Positions 45,178 through 52,813 of a stretch of 64,000 bases of DNA are shown one piece after another; within the stretch, counting starts at the first letter, position 1; each line of letters opens with the position of its first letter. The notes under the pieces are model-generated. The model saw only the letters and a program-made list of their open reading frames with translations, did not search any database and was not told where the DNA came from. The stretch lies in NCBI RefSeq assembly GCF_030409225.1, contig NZ_JAUFPK010000007.1, forward strand, positions 113,169-177,168. Reading direction: 5' to 3'. The stretch is from Aquisalimonas lutea. Lineage in GTDB: Bacteria > Pseudomonadota > Gammaproteobacteria > Nitrococcales > Aquisalimonadaceae. The position numbers and the translations under genes are program-made.

Positions 45178-47268
45178 ATGTTTTTCGGCGAATCGGGTGT
45201 TGGCGAGACGTTCACGCTCAGCCACGCCGCTTTCGACAATCATGGTGTCGCCATTGCCCACGTCTATGGCGACACCATCGACGTCTATACGGGCCCGCGG
45301 TTTCAGCCGTCGTTCATGATGATCCTGCGGCGGCGCTCGCCGGAGGTCGCGATCTGGGACGCGCTGCCCGGGGCCTCGCTCACGGATCGGCTGTCGACCG
45401 ACGCCCTGGAGCGGCTCGTGGAGGCGTTTACCGACGTCGACGACGCCGGTGACTGGTGGCGCGAGCAGCACTTCGGCCTGGTCGGCGATGTCCTCGTCGG
45501 CGACACGCTGGTCGCCACCGTCCAGGAGCAGATCCGGCGGGGCCGCATCCAGCTGTATCGTTTCGCCGCCGGCGAGCGCCAGCGGTTGTTCGATCCGGAC
45601 GACCCGCTGTTTGCAGCGCCGGTTCAGCCGGCGGTCGATGACGAGCTCGGCGGCGGGGAGCGCTCCGAGAGGCAGCTGCGGCGGCGCCTGGCGAGCGAAT
45701 GCGGGCGCATCCTGGCGGTGCGCTGGCGGAGCAAGGACGCGGCCGACGCCGTCTTCTACGAGCAGAACGCGCTCATGCAGTCGCTGACGCTGGCCGGGGG
45801 CTTTGCCAGCGGGGTTGGCGATGTCGCCATGGCCACGTACGAGGGGGCGCTGTCGGGCCTCACCATGGCGTTCGAGATTGTCGGCGACGCCGTGCAGAGC
45901 ATGGACGCCGACGACTGGCGGCTTGTCCTGGCGGCCGCCGCCGGCGGGCCGGTCGCTTTCGTGGCGACCGTGACGCCGTCCCAGTGGGAGAGCGTGCGCG
46001 AGGCCATGGCCGGCCTCGGTGCCGACATCGAGGGCGGTTGGGAGCGGGTCAGGGAGCTCGCCGAGACCGGCGCCGCGATTGTCGAGACGCTGCTGGGCGA
46101 CCCCGGGACGCGGCGCATTCTCAAGGACTTCCTGTGGGGCTACTTCGACAGCTACCGCGACACGGCGTTCGTCTACGCCGCCGGCCAGCTCGTCGGCGGG
46201 ATCGCCATCGAGGTGCTGGTTGCGCTGGGCCTGGCGGCGGTGGGGAGCGTGGCCAGTCTCGGGCGTCGGGTGGGCCGGTTCAGCCGGACCCTGATCGAGC
46301 TCATGGAGGAGCTCGCGGGCCTGCTGCGGCGAGCCCGCGCGAGCGCCGCGGCGGACGAGTTGCCGGAGCCGCCGTCCCGCCGCCGCGAGGACATCATCCC
46401 CTGGCGCCGGGACAGGAACCATGATGACCGTGATCGCGATGCGGACCAGCCCGGCGCGCCCGGGTACACGGTACCGAACAGCCTCGGTGAAGCCCTGGAG
46501 CGGTTGCAGCGCCAGCGTGAGCGGATCAGGCAGCAGGGCCTGGCGGCGGCAAGGCCCCGCTACGACGATGACCAGCTCGCCCGCATGGCCGAGCGCGCCC
46601 GGACGGACGGCATCGACGACCGCTTCATCGTGCGCCTGACCGAGCGCAAGTACACGGGGGATGGAGACACCATCGGGCCGACGGACGCCAACGGCAACGC
46701 CAAGTACTGGACCGCGCCGCTGCGCACCGCCGAGCCGGGCGACACCGACCCGCGGGCGCTGGCACAGCTGCTTGGCAAGGACTACGACCCCGAGGCCGAC
46801 TACAGCGTGGCGGTGGTCGATCTCCAGCAGAGCAACCTGCGCGAGGAGGCCAGTACCTTCGTCCCCACGAACCGGAACATGGCGGCGTTCGCCAAGCAGG
46901 AAATCAGTTATATCGACCCGCACCGAGTCGATGAGGTCATGACCGATCGCTATGCCCGACGCTACGAGGAAGCGCGAAGCGCTATGGATGCGGCGGGGCG
47001 GAATGTAAATTCCGCTGAATCTACCAATATGTTCAGCCAGTCCTACTTCGACAACGCCGCGGAGCGTCAGCGTTTCAAGACGCGGGCCGCCATCGAGCGC
47101 GAGCTCGGGGCGAACGCGCAGTTCAGGGGCGATGGGCGAACCGCCTACGGCGGTGTCGGCCAGGAAACCGGTTCGCTGGAGACCTACACCTTCGATCGCA
47201 AGCCACGGACCTACAATGAGCTCACCGGCGTCGAGCGCCTCGACGCCGAGCCGGTAACCGGAGACTAA
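45178..47268 (+). CDS. VgrG-linked T6SS effector with swappable C-terminal tip (novel family)
   Basis: A 696-aa protein, start preceded by GGGAGGGG. Visible layout: an N-terminal alpha/beta part (1-190, probable VgrG-loading domain); hydrophobic helices at about 200-262 and 331-362, the kind of segments that help T6SS toxins cross a membrane; a very charged linker (about 395-430); and a C-terminal domain. Its last ~172 residues (from ALAQLLGK, about residue 527, to PVTGD) recur downstream as orphan copies, which marks this as an exchangeable tip. Catalytic activity is not recognised. The gene lies directly after vgrG and before a small gene that should be its immunity factor. Effector status is strongly supported by context but not proven. 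Confidence 0.75.
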   Translation: MFFGESGVGETFTLSHAAFDNHGVAIAHVYGDTIDVYTGPRFQPSFMMILRRRSPEVAIWDALPGASLTDRLSTDALERLVEAFTDVDDAGDWWREQHFGLVGDVLVGDTLVATVQEQIRRGRIQLYRFAAGERQRLFDPDDPLFAAPVQPAVDDELGGGERSERQLRRRLASECGRILAVRWRSKDAADAVFYEQNALMQSLTLAGGFASGVGDVAMATYEGALSGLTMAFEIVGDAVQSMDADDWRLVLAAAAGGPVAFVATVTPSQWESVREAMAGLGADIEGGWERVRELAETGAAIVETLLGDPGTRRILKDFLWGYFDSYRDTAFVYAAGQLVGGIAIEVLVALGLAAVGSVASLGRRVGRFSRTLIELMEELAGLLRRARASAAADELPEPPSRRREDIIPWRRDRNHDDRDRDADQPGAPGYTVPNSLGEALERLQRQRERIRQQGLAAARPRYDDDQLARMAERARTDGIDDRFIVRLTERKYTGDGDTIGPTDANGNAKYWTAPLRTAEPGDTDPRALAQLLGKDYDPEADYSVAVVDLQQSNLREEASTFVPTNRNMAAFAKQEISYIDPHRVDEVMTDRYARRYEEARSAMDAAGRNVNSAESTNMFSQSYFDNAAERQRFKTRAAIERELGANAQFRGDGRTAYGGVGQETGSLETYTFDRKPRTYNELTGVERLDAEPVTGD

Positions 47269-47274
47269 CCGCTT

Positions 47275-47772
47275 ATGCCTTCATTCGATCTTATCGACCC
47301 GGACAATCTGCCTGTCGACGCCCGGCTGCTATTGCGTTCCCGCCCGCCCGATGAGCCGAAGTACGAGCATTTCTTCATTGTTTGGCAAGCGTATTTGCTT
47401 GTTTACCGGCAAGCGCTGAACCGATTCTCCAAAACTGGAGAGTCCGAGTGGACACGCAATCAGGCCGAGTTTCCGCTGGCCATTGTCGGCTGGGTGCCGT
47501 GGGCGCTGGAGAACAAGTTTTTTAAGGGCCCGCGCGAGGGCGGGATTGCGGCGGGGAGCATCCATTACAAGGACACGGTGGCCGGTGAGCCGGTGGTTTT
47601 GAATCGCTCGACGAAACCACCAGGTTATAGCCTGGTTAACATGACTCGCTACAGCCACATCAATGGTCGAAGTTATCAACAAGTCCAGCTCACGGACGAG
47701 TGGCTGTTCGGTGACGGGCTGCTGGAGCAGTTCAAGGAGTGGGCGCGGCAGTACGAGGCGGGTGCGTTGTAG
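47275..47772 (+). CDS. Putative effector immunity protein, paralogue 1
   Basis: A 165-aa protein with no signal peptide or membrane helix, so probably cytoplasmic. It starts 6 nt after the effector stop, the expected place for a cognate immunity gene. It shares its second half (WVPWALENKFFKGPREGG ... LTDEWLFGDGLLEQFKEWARQYEAG) almost exactly with two downstream paralogues, while residues about 20-65 vary. I do not recognise the family. Immunity function is inferred from position, size and co-duplication with the effector tip. Confidence 0.7.
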   Translation: MPSFDLIDPDNLPVDARLLLRSRPPDEPKYEHFFIVWQAYLLVYRQALNRFSKTGESEWTRNQAEFPLAIVGWVPWALENKFFKGPREGGIAAGSIHYKDTVAGEPVVLNRSTKPPGYSLVNMTRYSHINGRSYQQVQLTDEWLFGDGLLEQFKEWARQYEAGAL

Positions 47773-47847
47773 GAGCCGGGCGACCCGCAACGAGCTCACC
47801 GGCGTCGAGCGCCTCGACGCTGAGCCGGTAACCGGAGACTAAATCTT
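47773..47847 (+). pseudogene. Deleted effector-tip remnant
   Basis: Right after immunity 1, the cassette start (GAGCCGGGCGACCCG) is joined directly to the last ~18 codons of the tip, reading RNELTGVERLDAEPVTGD and a stop, then the usual TAAATCTT spacer before immunity 2. Compared with the intact orphan at 48349-48881, about 480 bp are missing. This is a clean deletion of a toxin tip that kept its immunity gene. Confidence 0.8.
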
Positions 47848-48345
47848 ATGCTTTCATTCGATCTCATCGATCCAAACAATCTTCCCGCAAATGCCGAGCT
47901 GCTTTTACGTTGCCAGCAACCGACATTTCCGACGTTCGAATATTATTTTCTAATCCAAAAGAGTTACTTTCTTATTTACCGACAAGAACTGCACCGGTTC
48001 CCCAAAACAGGTGAGACGGAATGGACGCTCGAACAGTCGGAGTTTCCGTTGGCCATTGTCAGCTGGGTGCCGTGGGCGCTGGAGAACAAGTTCTTCAAGG
48101 GCCCGCGTGAGGGGGGGATTGCGGCGGGGAGCATTCATTACAAGGACACGGTGGCCGGTGAACCGGTGGTTTTAAACCGCTCGGCGAAGCCACCGGGTTA
48201 TAGCCTGGTTAACATGGCCCGCTACAGCCATATCGACGGGGAGAGCTATCAGCAGGTCCAGCTCACGGACGAGTGGCTGTTCGGTGACGGGCTGCTGGAG
48301 CAGTTCAAGGAGTGGGCGCGGCAGTACGAGGCGGGTGTGTTGTAG
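47848..48345 (+). CDS. Putative effector immunity protein, paralogue 2
   Basis: A 165-aa paralogue of the protein encoded at 47275. The C-terminal 95 residues are nearly identical. The N-terminal 70 residues are the most divergent of the three (LLLRCQQPTFPTFEYYFLI and KSYFLIYRQELHRFPKTG). The DNA for that part (about 47870-48000) is clearly more AT-rich than the rest of the island. It lacks an adjacent intact upstream tip, since its tip was deleted to the 47773-47847 remnant, so it would be a solitary immunity gene guarding against related toxins. Confidence 0.68.
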   Translation: MLSFDLIDPNNLPANAELLLRCQQPTFPTFEYYFLIQKSYFLIYRQELHRFPKTGETEWTLEQSEFPLAIVSWVPWALENKFFKGPREGGIAAGSIHYKDTVAGEPVVLNRSAKPPGYSLVNMARYSHIDGESYQQVQLTDEWLFGDGLLEQFKEWARQYEAGVL

Positions 48346-48881
48346 GAGCCGGGCGACCCGACCTCCGGGCGTTGGCACAGCTGCTTGGCAAGGAGGACGA
48401 CCCCGAGGCCGAGTATAGCGTGGCGGTGGTCGATCTCCAGCAGAGCAACCTGCGCGAGGAGGCCAATACCTTCGTCCCCACGAACCGGAACATGGCGGAG
48501 TTCGCGAAGCAGGAAATCAGTTATATCGACCCGCACCGAGTCGATGAGGTCATGACCGATCGCTATGCCCGACGCTACGGGGAAGCGCGAGGCGCTATGG
48601 ATGCGGCGGGGCGTGATGTGAATTCGCCCTACGAGACCGAGGAGTTCAGCCGGGCCTACTTCGACAACGCCGCGGAGCGTCGGCGTTTCAAGACGCGCGC
48701 CGCCATCGAGCGCGAGCTCGGGGCGAACGCGCAGTTCAGGGGCGACGGGCGAACCGCGTATGGCGGTGCCGGCCAGGAAACCGGTTCGCTGGAGACGTAC
48801 ACCTTCGATCGTAAGCCACGGACCTACAATGAGCTCACCGGCGTCGAGCGCCTCGACGCTGATCCGGTAACCGGAGACTAA
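48312..48881 (+). CDS. Orphan effector tip (intact, no delivery domain)
   Basis: The frame is open from a GTG inside the 3' end of immunity 2 (34-nt overlap) and is 189 aa long. From RALAQLLGKEDDPEAEYSVAVVD onward it equals the last ~172 residues of the effector at 45178, ending RLDADPVTGD. Differences cluster in one window (DVNSPYETEEFSRA here, NVNSAESTNMFSQS in the effector). It has no VgrG-loading or membrane region and no good ribosome site, so it is probably silent until recombined into the effector. Whether it is translated is unknown. Confidence 0.6.
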   Translation: MGAAVRGGCVVGAGRPDLRALAQLLGKEDDPEAEYSVAVVDLQQSNLREEANTFVPTNRNMAEFAKQEISYIDPHRVDEVMTDRYARRYGEARGAMDAAGRDVNSPYETEEFSRAYFDNAAERRRFKTRAAIERELGANAQFRGDGRTAYGGAGQETGSLETYTFDRKPRTYNELTGVERLDADPVTGD

Positions 48882-48886
48882 ATCTT

Positions 48887-49384
48887 ATGCATTCGTTCGA
48901 CCTCATCGACCCGGACAATCTGCCTGTCGACGCCCGGCTGCTATTGCGTTCCCGCCCGCCTGATATGCCGAAGTACGAGCACTTCTTCGTTGTTTGGCAG
49001 GCGTATTTGCTGATCTATGCTCAAGCACTACATCGGTTTCCGAACACCGGGCAGACCGAGTGGAATTATGCGCAGTCGGAGTTCCCGCTGGCCATTGTCG
49101 GCTGGGTGCCGTGGGCGCTGGAGAACAAGTTCTTCAAGGGCCCACGCGAGGGCGGGATTGCGGCGGGGAGCATCCATTACGAGGACACAGTTCAAGATGA
49201 ACGTGTCCTGATTACTCGCTCGATGAAGCCGGCCGGATACGAACTGGCCAATCTGGATCGCTACAGCCATATCAACGGTCGGAGTTCGCAGGTCGTCCAG
49301 CTCACGGACGAGTGGCTGTTCGGTGACGGGCTGCTGGAGCAGTTCAAGGAGTGGGCGCGGCAGTACGAGGCGGGTGCGTTGTAG
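48887..49384 (+). CDS. Putative effector immunity protein, paralogue 3
   Basis: A 165-aa paralogue, 5 nt after the stop of the intact orphan tip, so that tip and this gene form a complete cassette. The N-terminal 40 residues are close to paralogue 1 (FDLIDPDNLPVDARLLLRSR). The segment at about residues 55-66 (HRFPNTGQTEWNYAQ) and a second variable patch at about 105-122 (VQDERVLITRSMKPAGYE) differ from both others. The C-terminus is the shared block. It presumably neutralises the tip encoded just upstream. Confidence 0.68.
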   Translation: MHSFDLIDPDNLPVDARLLLRSRPPDMPKYEHFFVVWQAYLLIYAQALHRFPNTGQTEWNYAQSEFPLAIVGWVPWALENKFFKGPREGGIAAGSIHYEDTVQDERVLITRSMKPAGYELANLDRYSHINGRSSQVVQLTDEWLFGDGLLEQFKEWARQYEAGAL

Positions 49385-49941
49385 GAGCCGGGCGACCCGA
49401 CCTCCGGGCGTTGGCACAGCTGCTTGGCAAGGAGGACGACCCCGAGGCCGACTACAGCGTGGCGGTGGTCGATCTCCAGCAGAGCAACCTACGCGAGGAG
49501 GCCAGTACCTTCGTCCCCACGAACCGGAACATGGCGGCGTTCGCCAAGCAGGAAATCAGTTATATCGACCCGCACCGAGTCGATGAGGTCATGACCGATC
49601 GCTATGCGCAGCGCTACGGGGAAGCGCGGAGCGCCATGGATGAGGTGCGGAATGATGGGAACTCTTCTTGCGAGACCAACGACTTTCGCAGTGCGTATTT
49701 CGACAGCGACACAGAGAGGGAGAAGTCGCGGCGTTTTCCGGGGCGGCGGAAGCCCGTACACGTTGCCGGGGGTGCCCTCGGCTTGTACGGTGAATGCCGG
49801 ATCCGTGCATTGCGCCGGGTAAAAAGAAAAGGCCCCGGCTCTCGGGGGGAAAGACCGGGGCCAAGACTGACGACCCGGGGTTGGGTCGTCGCGCCCGCTC
49901 AGGGGGGAGCGGGCAGCGCCGGGCACTGGCGCACTGATTGA
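49351..49941 (+). pseudogene. Truncated orphan effector tip at the end of the array
   Basis: Similarity to the effector tip runs from about 49402 to 49735 (RALAQLLGKEDDPEADYSVA ... SAYFDSDTERE) and then stops. The frame stays open to 49941 only by chance, passing through the minus-strand terminator at 49821-49862 with Arg/Gly-rich sequence. The last third of the tip and any following immunity gene are missing. The variable window here is DGNSSCETNDFRSA, a third variant. Confidence 0.65.
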
Positions 49942-50096
49942 GACCATATCCACCGCCGACAGGTTCCATCTCTACGGGGTAATACGGACGAGCTGGCCGA
50001 CGGCCCATCCCGATGCGGTGCCATGCACCGTCCGCGGTTTGCCGGAACTGGCACTGGTCGCAGGGGCCCGTCCCCCGTGCAGGTCACTGGGGGGCG
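49736..50096. other. Spacer between cassette array and aspT-like gene
   Basis: About 360 bp without a supported gene. It holds the array breakpoint at about 49735 and a terminator for the minus-strand gene that ends at 50097. I see nothing else structured. Confidence 0.5.
49821..49862 (-). terminator. Rho-independent terminator (minus strand)
   Basis: GGCCCCGG (49831-49838) pairs with CCGGGGCC (49855-49862). AAAAAGAAAA just before it on the plus strand gives a U-run on the minus strand. It ends transcription of the aspT-like gene, about 235 nt past its stop. Confidence 0.8.
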
Positions 50097-51722
50097 TCAA
50101 GCCACGGCACCCAGGCTGACGAGGGCGAGGTGCATGCCCTGAACTAGAGCGATCACGAGGATCAGGGCCACGGGGTACACGGAGGAATACGCCACGATGG
50201 GGCGCTCGGAACTGTCGACCTGGCGGATGATGTCCAGCCCGGGCGTGAAGGTCATGCCGCCGCAAATGACGCCGAAGCACTCGCTGATCGGGATCCGCAT
50301 CAGATAGTGTCCAATCAGGAAGCTTCCCGCCATCGGTACAACAGCAAAGAGCACCGCGTACAGCGCGTAGTACACCGCTTCGAAGTCGAGGGACTCGACG
50401 AAGCTCTGCCCCGTCTCCAGTCCGACCTGGACGAAGAACAGTGCCAGGCCGAGTTCCTTGAGCACCGCCGTGGCATTGCGCGGGAAACGTCCGATGAAGT
50501 TGCCGATACGGCCGAAGTGTCCGAACAGCAGACCGGCGATCAGTGCTCCGCCGGCGATGCCCAGGGAGAACGGCCCCAGGCCGGGGATCGGTACGACGAT
50601 GCCGCCGATGGCGAAAGCCAGGAACAGAATGGCGGCCAGGGAACCGATGTCGACCCTGCGTTGCACCGTATGGTGCTCGTGGCCGAGGAACAGCTCCAGC
50701 TGATCGAGCTGGTACGGCGTACCCACCGCCACCACCACGTCACCGTGGGCCAGTGCCTCGTCCTCGGAAGGGACGAACTCCACATTGGTGCGGATGATCC
50801 GGGTCAGGGACGCGTTGAAGCGAAGACGCAGGCCCAGGTCCCGGAGCGAGCGGTTCACCACGGACGTGTTCTCGACGACGATGGAGCGGGTGTCCAGTTC
50901 CGAGTGCTCGTCGAAGGCCTCGTGAACTTGTTCGCCGATGGCGTCGCCTGCGGCTGCGACATCTTCGGGGAGGCCCTCCAGGCGCAGGATGTCACCCTGC
51001 TGAAGGACGGTGCTGCCGCTGGCGGAGCGCACTGACAGGTCGCGCAGGATGCCCGAGACGGCGACGTCGTGCTCCTGGAAGACCGTCGCGTCGCGGATCA
51101 GCTTGCCGTGGAACTCCGGGTTCTCGAGTTTGTAGACGGCCGCATGCAGACGGCTGCGTCCTGCGAGCTCCGCGGCCATGCGGCCGCGCAGCAGGCGCAC
51201 GGCAATGCTGATGAACAGGATGACGCCGAGCAGCCCGAACGGATAGCCGACGCCGTAACCGAAGATGACCTCCTGCTCGGGGCTGAACTGCAGCGCGCTG
51301 ATGAGCGCCGGGCTGGAGGTGAATGAGCCCGCGAACAGGCCGAGACCGATGCCGATGGGAATGCCGGTTACGGCGATGATGGCGACGGTGTTGACGCCGG
51401 AAATGGCCAGCAGTACCAGCACGTTCGTGATGAAGCGCCGCCCGTGCTGCTTGAACGCCCGGAAGAAGCTCGGCCCCGCCTCCAGCCCGACACACAGCAG
51501 GAACAGGACGATACCGAGGTCGGCGAGAATGGGAATGGGCTGGAACTGGTAGAAGTAGCCGGCAACCATGGCGGCGATCAGCACGCCGCTGGAGCCGAAG
51601 CCGATGCCCTTGATGGTGAGATTGCCGAAAGCGATCCCGAGCAGGACCAGCAGGAACGTCACCACGAGATCGGATTGCTGAAAGAAGATCTCGATGGGGA
51701 TCAGTGTTTCGGGCTCGGGCAT
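50097..51722 (-). CDS. AspT/YidE-type (aspartate-alanine exchanger family) transporter
   Basis: A 541-aa inner-membrane protein. Two hydrophobic halves (about residues 15-180 and 365-540), each with the AspT/YidE duplication features (IKGIGFGSSGVLIAAMVAGY; LGLFAGSFTSSPALISAL; and CGGMTFTPGLDII in the second half), flank two cytoplasmic TrkA-C regulatory domains (about 200-350, with ISGILRDLSVRSASGSTVLQQGD). AspT itself exchanges aspartate for alanine; most relatives have unknown substrates. It stands alone, with its own terminator. Confidence 0.85.
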   Translation of the reverse strand: MPEPETLIPIEIFFQQSDLVVTFLLVLLGIAFGNLTIKGIGFGSSGVLIAAMVAGYFYQFQPIPILADLGIVLFLLCVGLEAGPSFFRAFKQHGRRFITNVLVLLAISGVNTVAIIAVTGIPIGIGLGLFAGSFTSSPALISALQFSPEQEVIFGYGVGYPFGLLGVILFISIAVRLLRGRMAAELAGRSRLHAAVYKLENPEFHGKLIRDATVFQEHDVAVSGILRDLSVRSASGSTVLQQGDILRLEGLPEDVAAAGDAIGEQVHEAFDEHSELDTRSIVVENTSVVNRSLRDLGLRLRFNASLTRIIRTNVEFVPSEDEALAHGDVVVAVGTPYQLDQLELFLGHEHHTVQRRVDIGSLAAILFLAFAIGGIVVPIPGLGPFSLGIAGGALIAGLLFGHFGRIGNFIGRFPRNATAVLKELGLALFFVQVGLETGQSFVESLDFEAVYYALYAVLFAVVPMAGSFLIGHYLMRIPISECFGVICGGMTFTPGLDIIRQVDSSERPIVAYSSVYPVALILVIALVQGMHLALVSLGAVA

Positions 51723-51833
51723 GGATCAGATGCTTCCTGCCGGAAAATGGGCGTACACGAATGCACCGTATCACCGCCGGCGGCTCATTGGCGTCGATGC
51801 CCCGCGGCCGTGGACCGTCGCGCTCCGCGACAG

Positions 51834-52736
51834 TCATCCCCTCCAGCGCGCATCGAGGCAGTCGAGGGGGATCTTCAGGTACCTGCGTCCGTTGTCCTCG
51901 GGCTCCGGCAGGCGGCCGCCGCGGGTGTTCACCTGCAGCGAGTGGAGGATGAGCCGGGGCATCGGCAGCCCGGCGTCGCGCCGGTTACGCAGGGCAACGT
52001 AGTCGTCGCGGGTGATGCCGGCAACGTGGGGATTGTGCGCCTTCTGCTCGCCCACCGTGCTCTCCCAGCGGGGCTCGCGCCCGTCCGGCATGTAGTCGTG
52101 GCCGGTGAACAGGCGCGTCTCCTCCGGCAACGCCAGGATCGCCTGGATGCTGTCCCACAGCTGGCCGGCGTCGCCGCCCGGGAAATCGGCGCGGGCGGTG
52201 CCGAAGTCCGGCTGGAACAGGGTGTCGTGGACGAAGGCGGCATCGCCGATGACGTAGGTCACCGACGCCAGGGTATGGCCCGGCGAATACAGCACACGGG
52301 CGTCCAGGCTGCCCACGCGGAAGGCTTCGCCGGCGGCGAACAGGTGGCTCCACTGGGAGCCGTCCGTTGCCAGCGTATCGCCCAGGTTGTAGATCTCCTG
52401 CCAGAGAGTCTGCACCCGGGTGACCTCGGCGCCGATGGCGGTGGGAGCACCGAGAACGTCGTGGAGGTAGCCGGCGGCGGAGAAGTGATCCGCGTGCGGG
52501 TGCGTGTCCAGGATCCATTCCACGTCCAGGCCTTCGCCGCGGATGTAGTCCAGCAGCGCGTCGGCGGAGTGCGTGGCCGTGGCGCCGGCGTTCTCCTCGA
52601 AGTCCAGCACCGGGTCGATGATGGCGCACCGGCGTGTTGCGGGGTCGCTCACCACGTACTGGATGCTGAAGGTGCGCGGCTCGAAGAAGCCCGCAACCAC
52701 GGGCCGGCCCTCGGAGATTCGCATGGTTCCCGTCAC
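51834..52736 (-). CDS. MBL-fold metallo-hydrolase, ETHE1/persulfide-dioxygenase-like
   Basis: A 300-aa metallo-beta-lactamase-fold protein. The metal motif THPHADHFSAAGYL, a later SPGHTLASVTYVIG, VHDTLFQPDFGTARADFPGG and FTGHDYMPDGREPRWESTVGEQK are typical of the ETHE1/SdoA-like group, which oxidises glutathione persulfide; related lactonase or glyoxalase-II activities are possible. Start: GAGAGG lies 8 nt before a GTG at 52736; an ATG at 52724 is the alternative. It follows cioB by 77 nt on the same strand, so it may share the oxidase promoter, linking sulfide-derived persulfide removal to a sulfide-resistant oxidase. Confidence 0.8.
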   Translation of the reverse strand: MTGTMRISEGRPVVAGFFEPRTFSIQYVVSDPATRRCAIIDPVLDFEENAGATATHSADALLDYIRGEGLDVEWILDTHPHADHFSAAGYLHDVLGAPTAIGAEVTRVQTLWQEIYNLGDTLATDGSQWSHLFAAGEAFRVGSLDARVLYSPGHTLASVTYVIGDAAFVHDTLFQPDFGTARADFPGGDAGQLWDSIQAILALPEETRLFTGHDYMPDGREPRWESTVGEQKAHNPHVAGITRDDYVALRNRRDAGLPMPRLILHSLQVNTRGGRLPEPEDNGRRYLKIPLDCLDARWRG

Positions 52737-52813
52737 GGTTGTCGCCTCTCCGCCGGTCGGGCTCCGGTGCTCCCGCGCGGCGCGGAAGACCGGAGCCGTG
52801 TGCATGCAGCCCG

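Larger units (their letters stand above)
46741..49735 (+). repeat. Tandem array of effector-tip / immunity cassettes
   Basis: The unit tip plus immunity gene is repeated about every 1,040-1,600 bp. Tips: 46756-47268 (in the full effector), 48363-48881 (orphan, intact) and 49402-49735 (orphan, truncated). Immunity genes: 47275, 47848 and 48887. Each immunity stop is followed by the same GAGCCGGGCGACCCG, which matches GAGCCGGGCGAC just before the tip in the full-length gene. A deleted tip remains at 47773-47847. Long near-identical stretches at both ends of the unit make recombination between copies easy. Confidence 0.88.

Noticed and set aside
43558-46923. 1121-aa open frame on the minus strand over vgrG and the effector
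   Set aside because: It is a long antisense shadow caused by high GC. The plus strand carries clear VgrG motifs, and the minus product is Arg/Gly/Ala/Val-rich without domains.
46741-49735. CRISPR or short tandem repeat explanation for the repetitive stretch
   Set aside because: The repeated units are hundreds of base pairs long and coding, with no short evenly spaced repeats.
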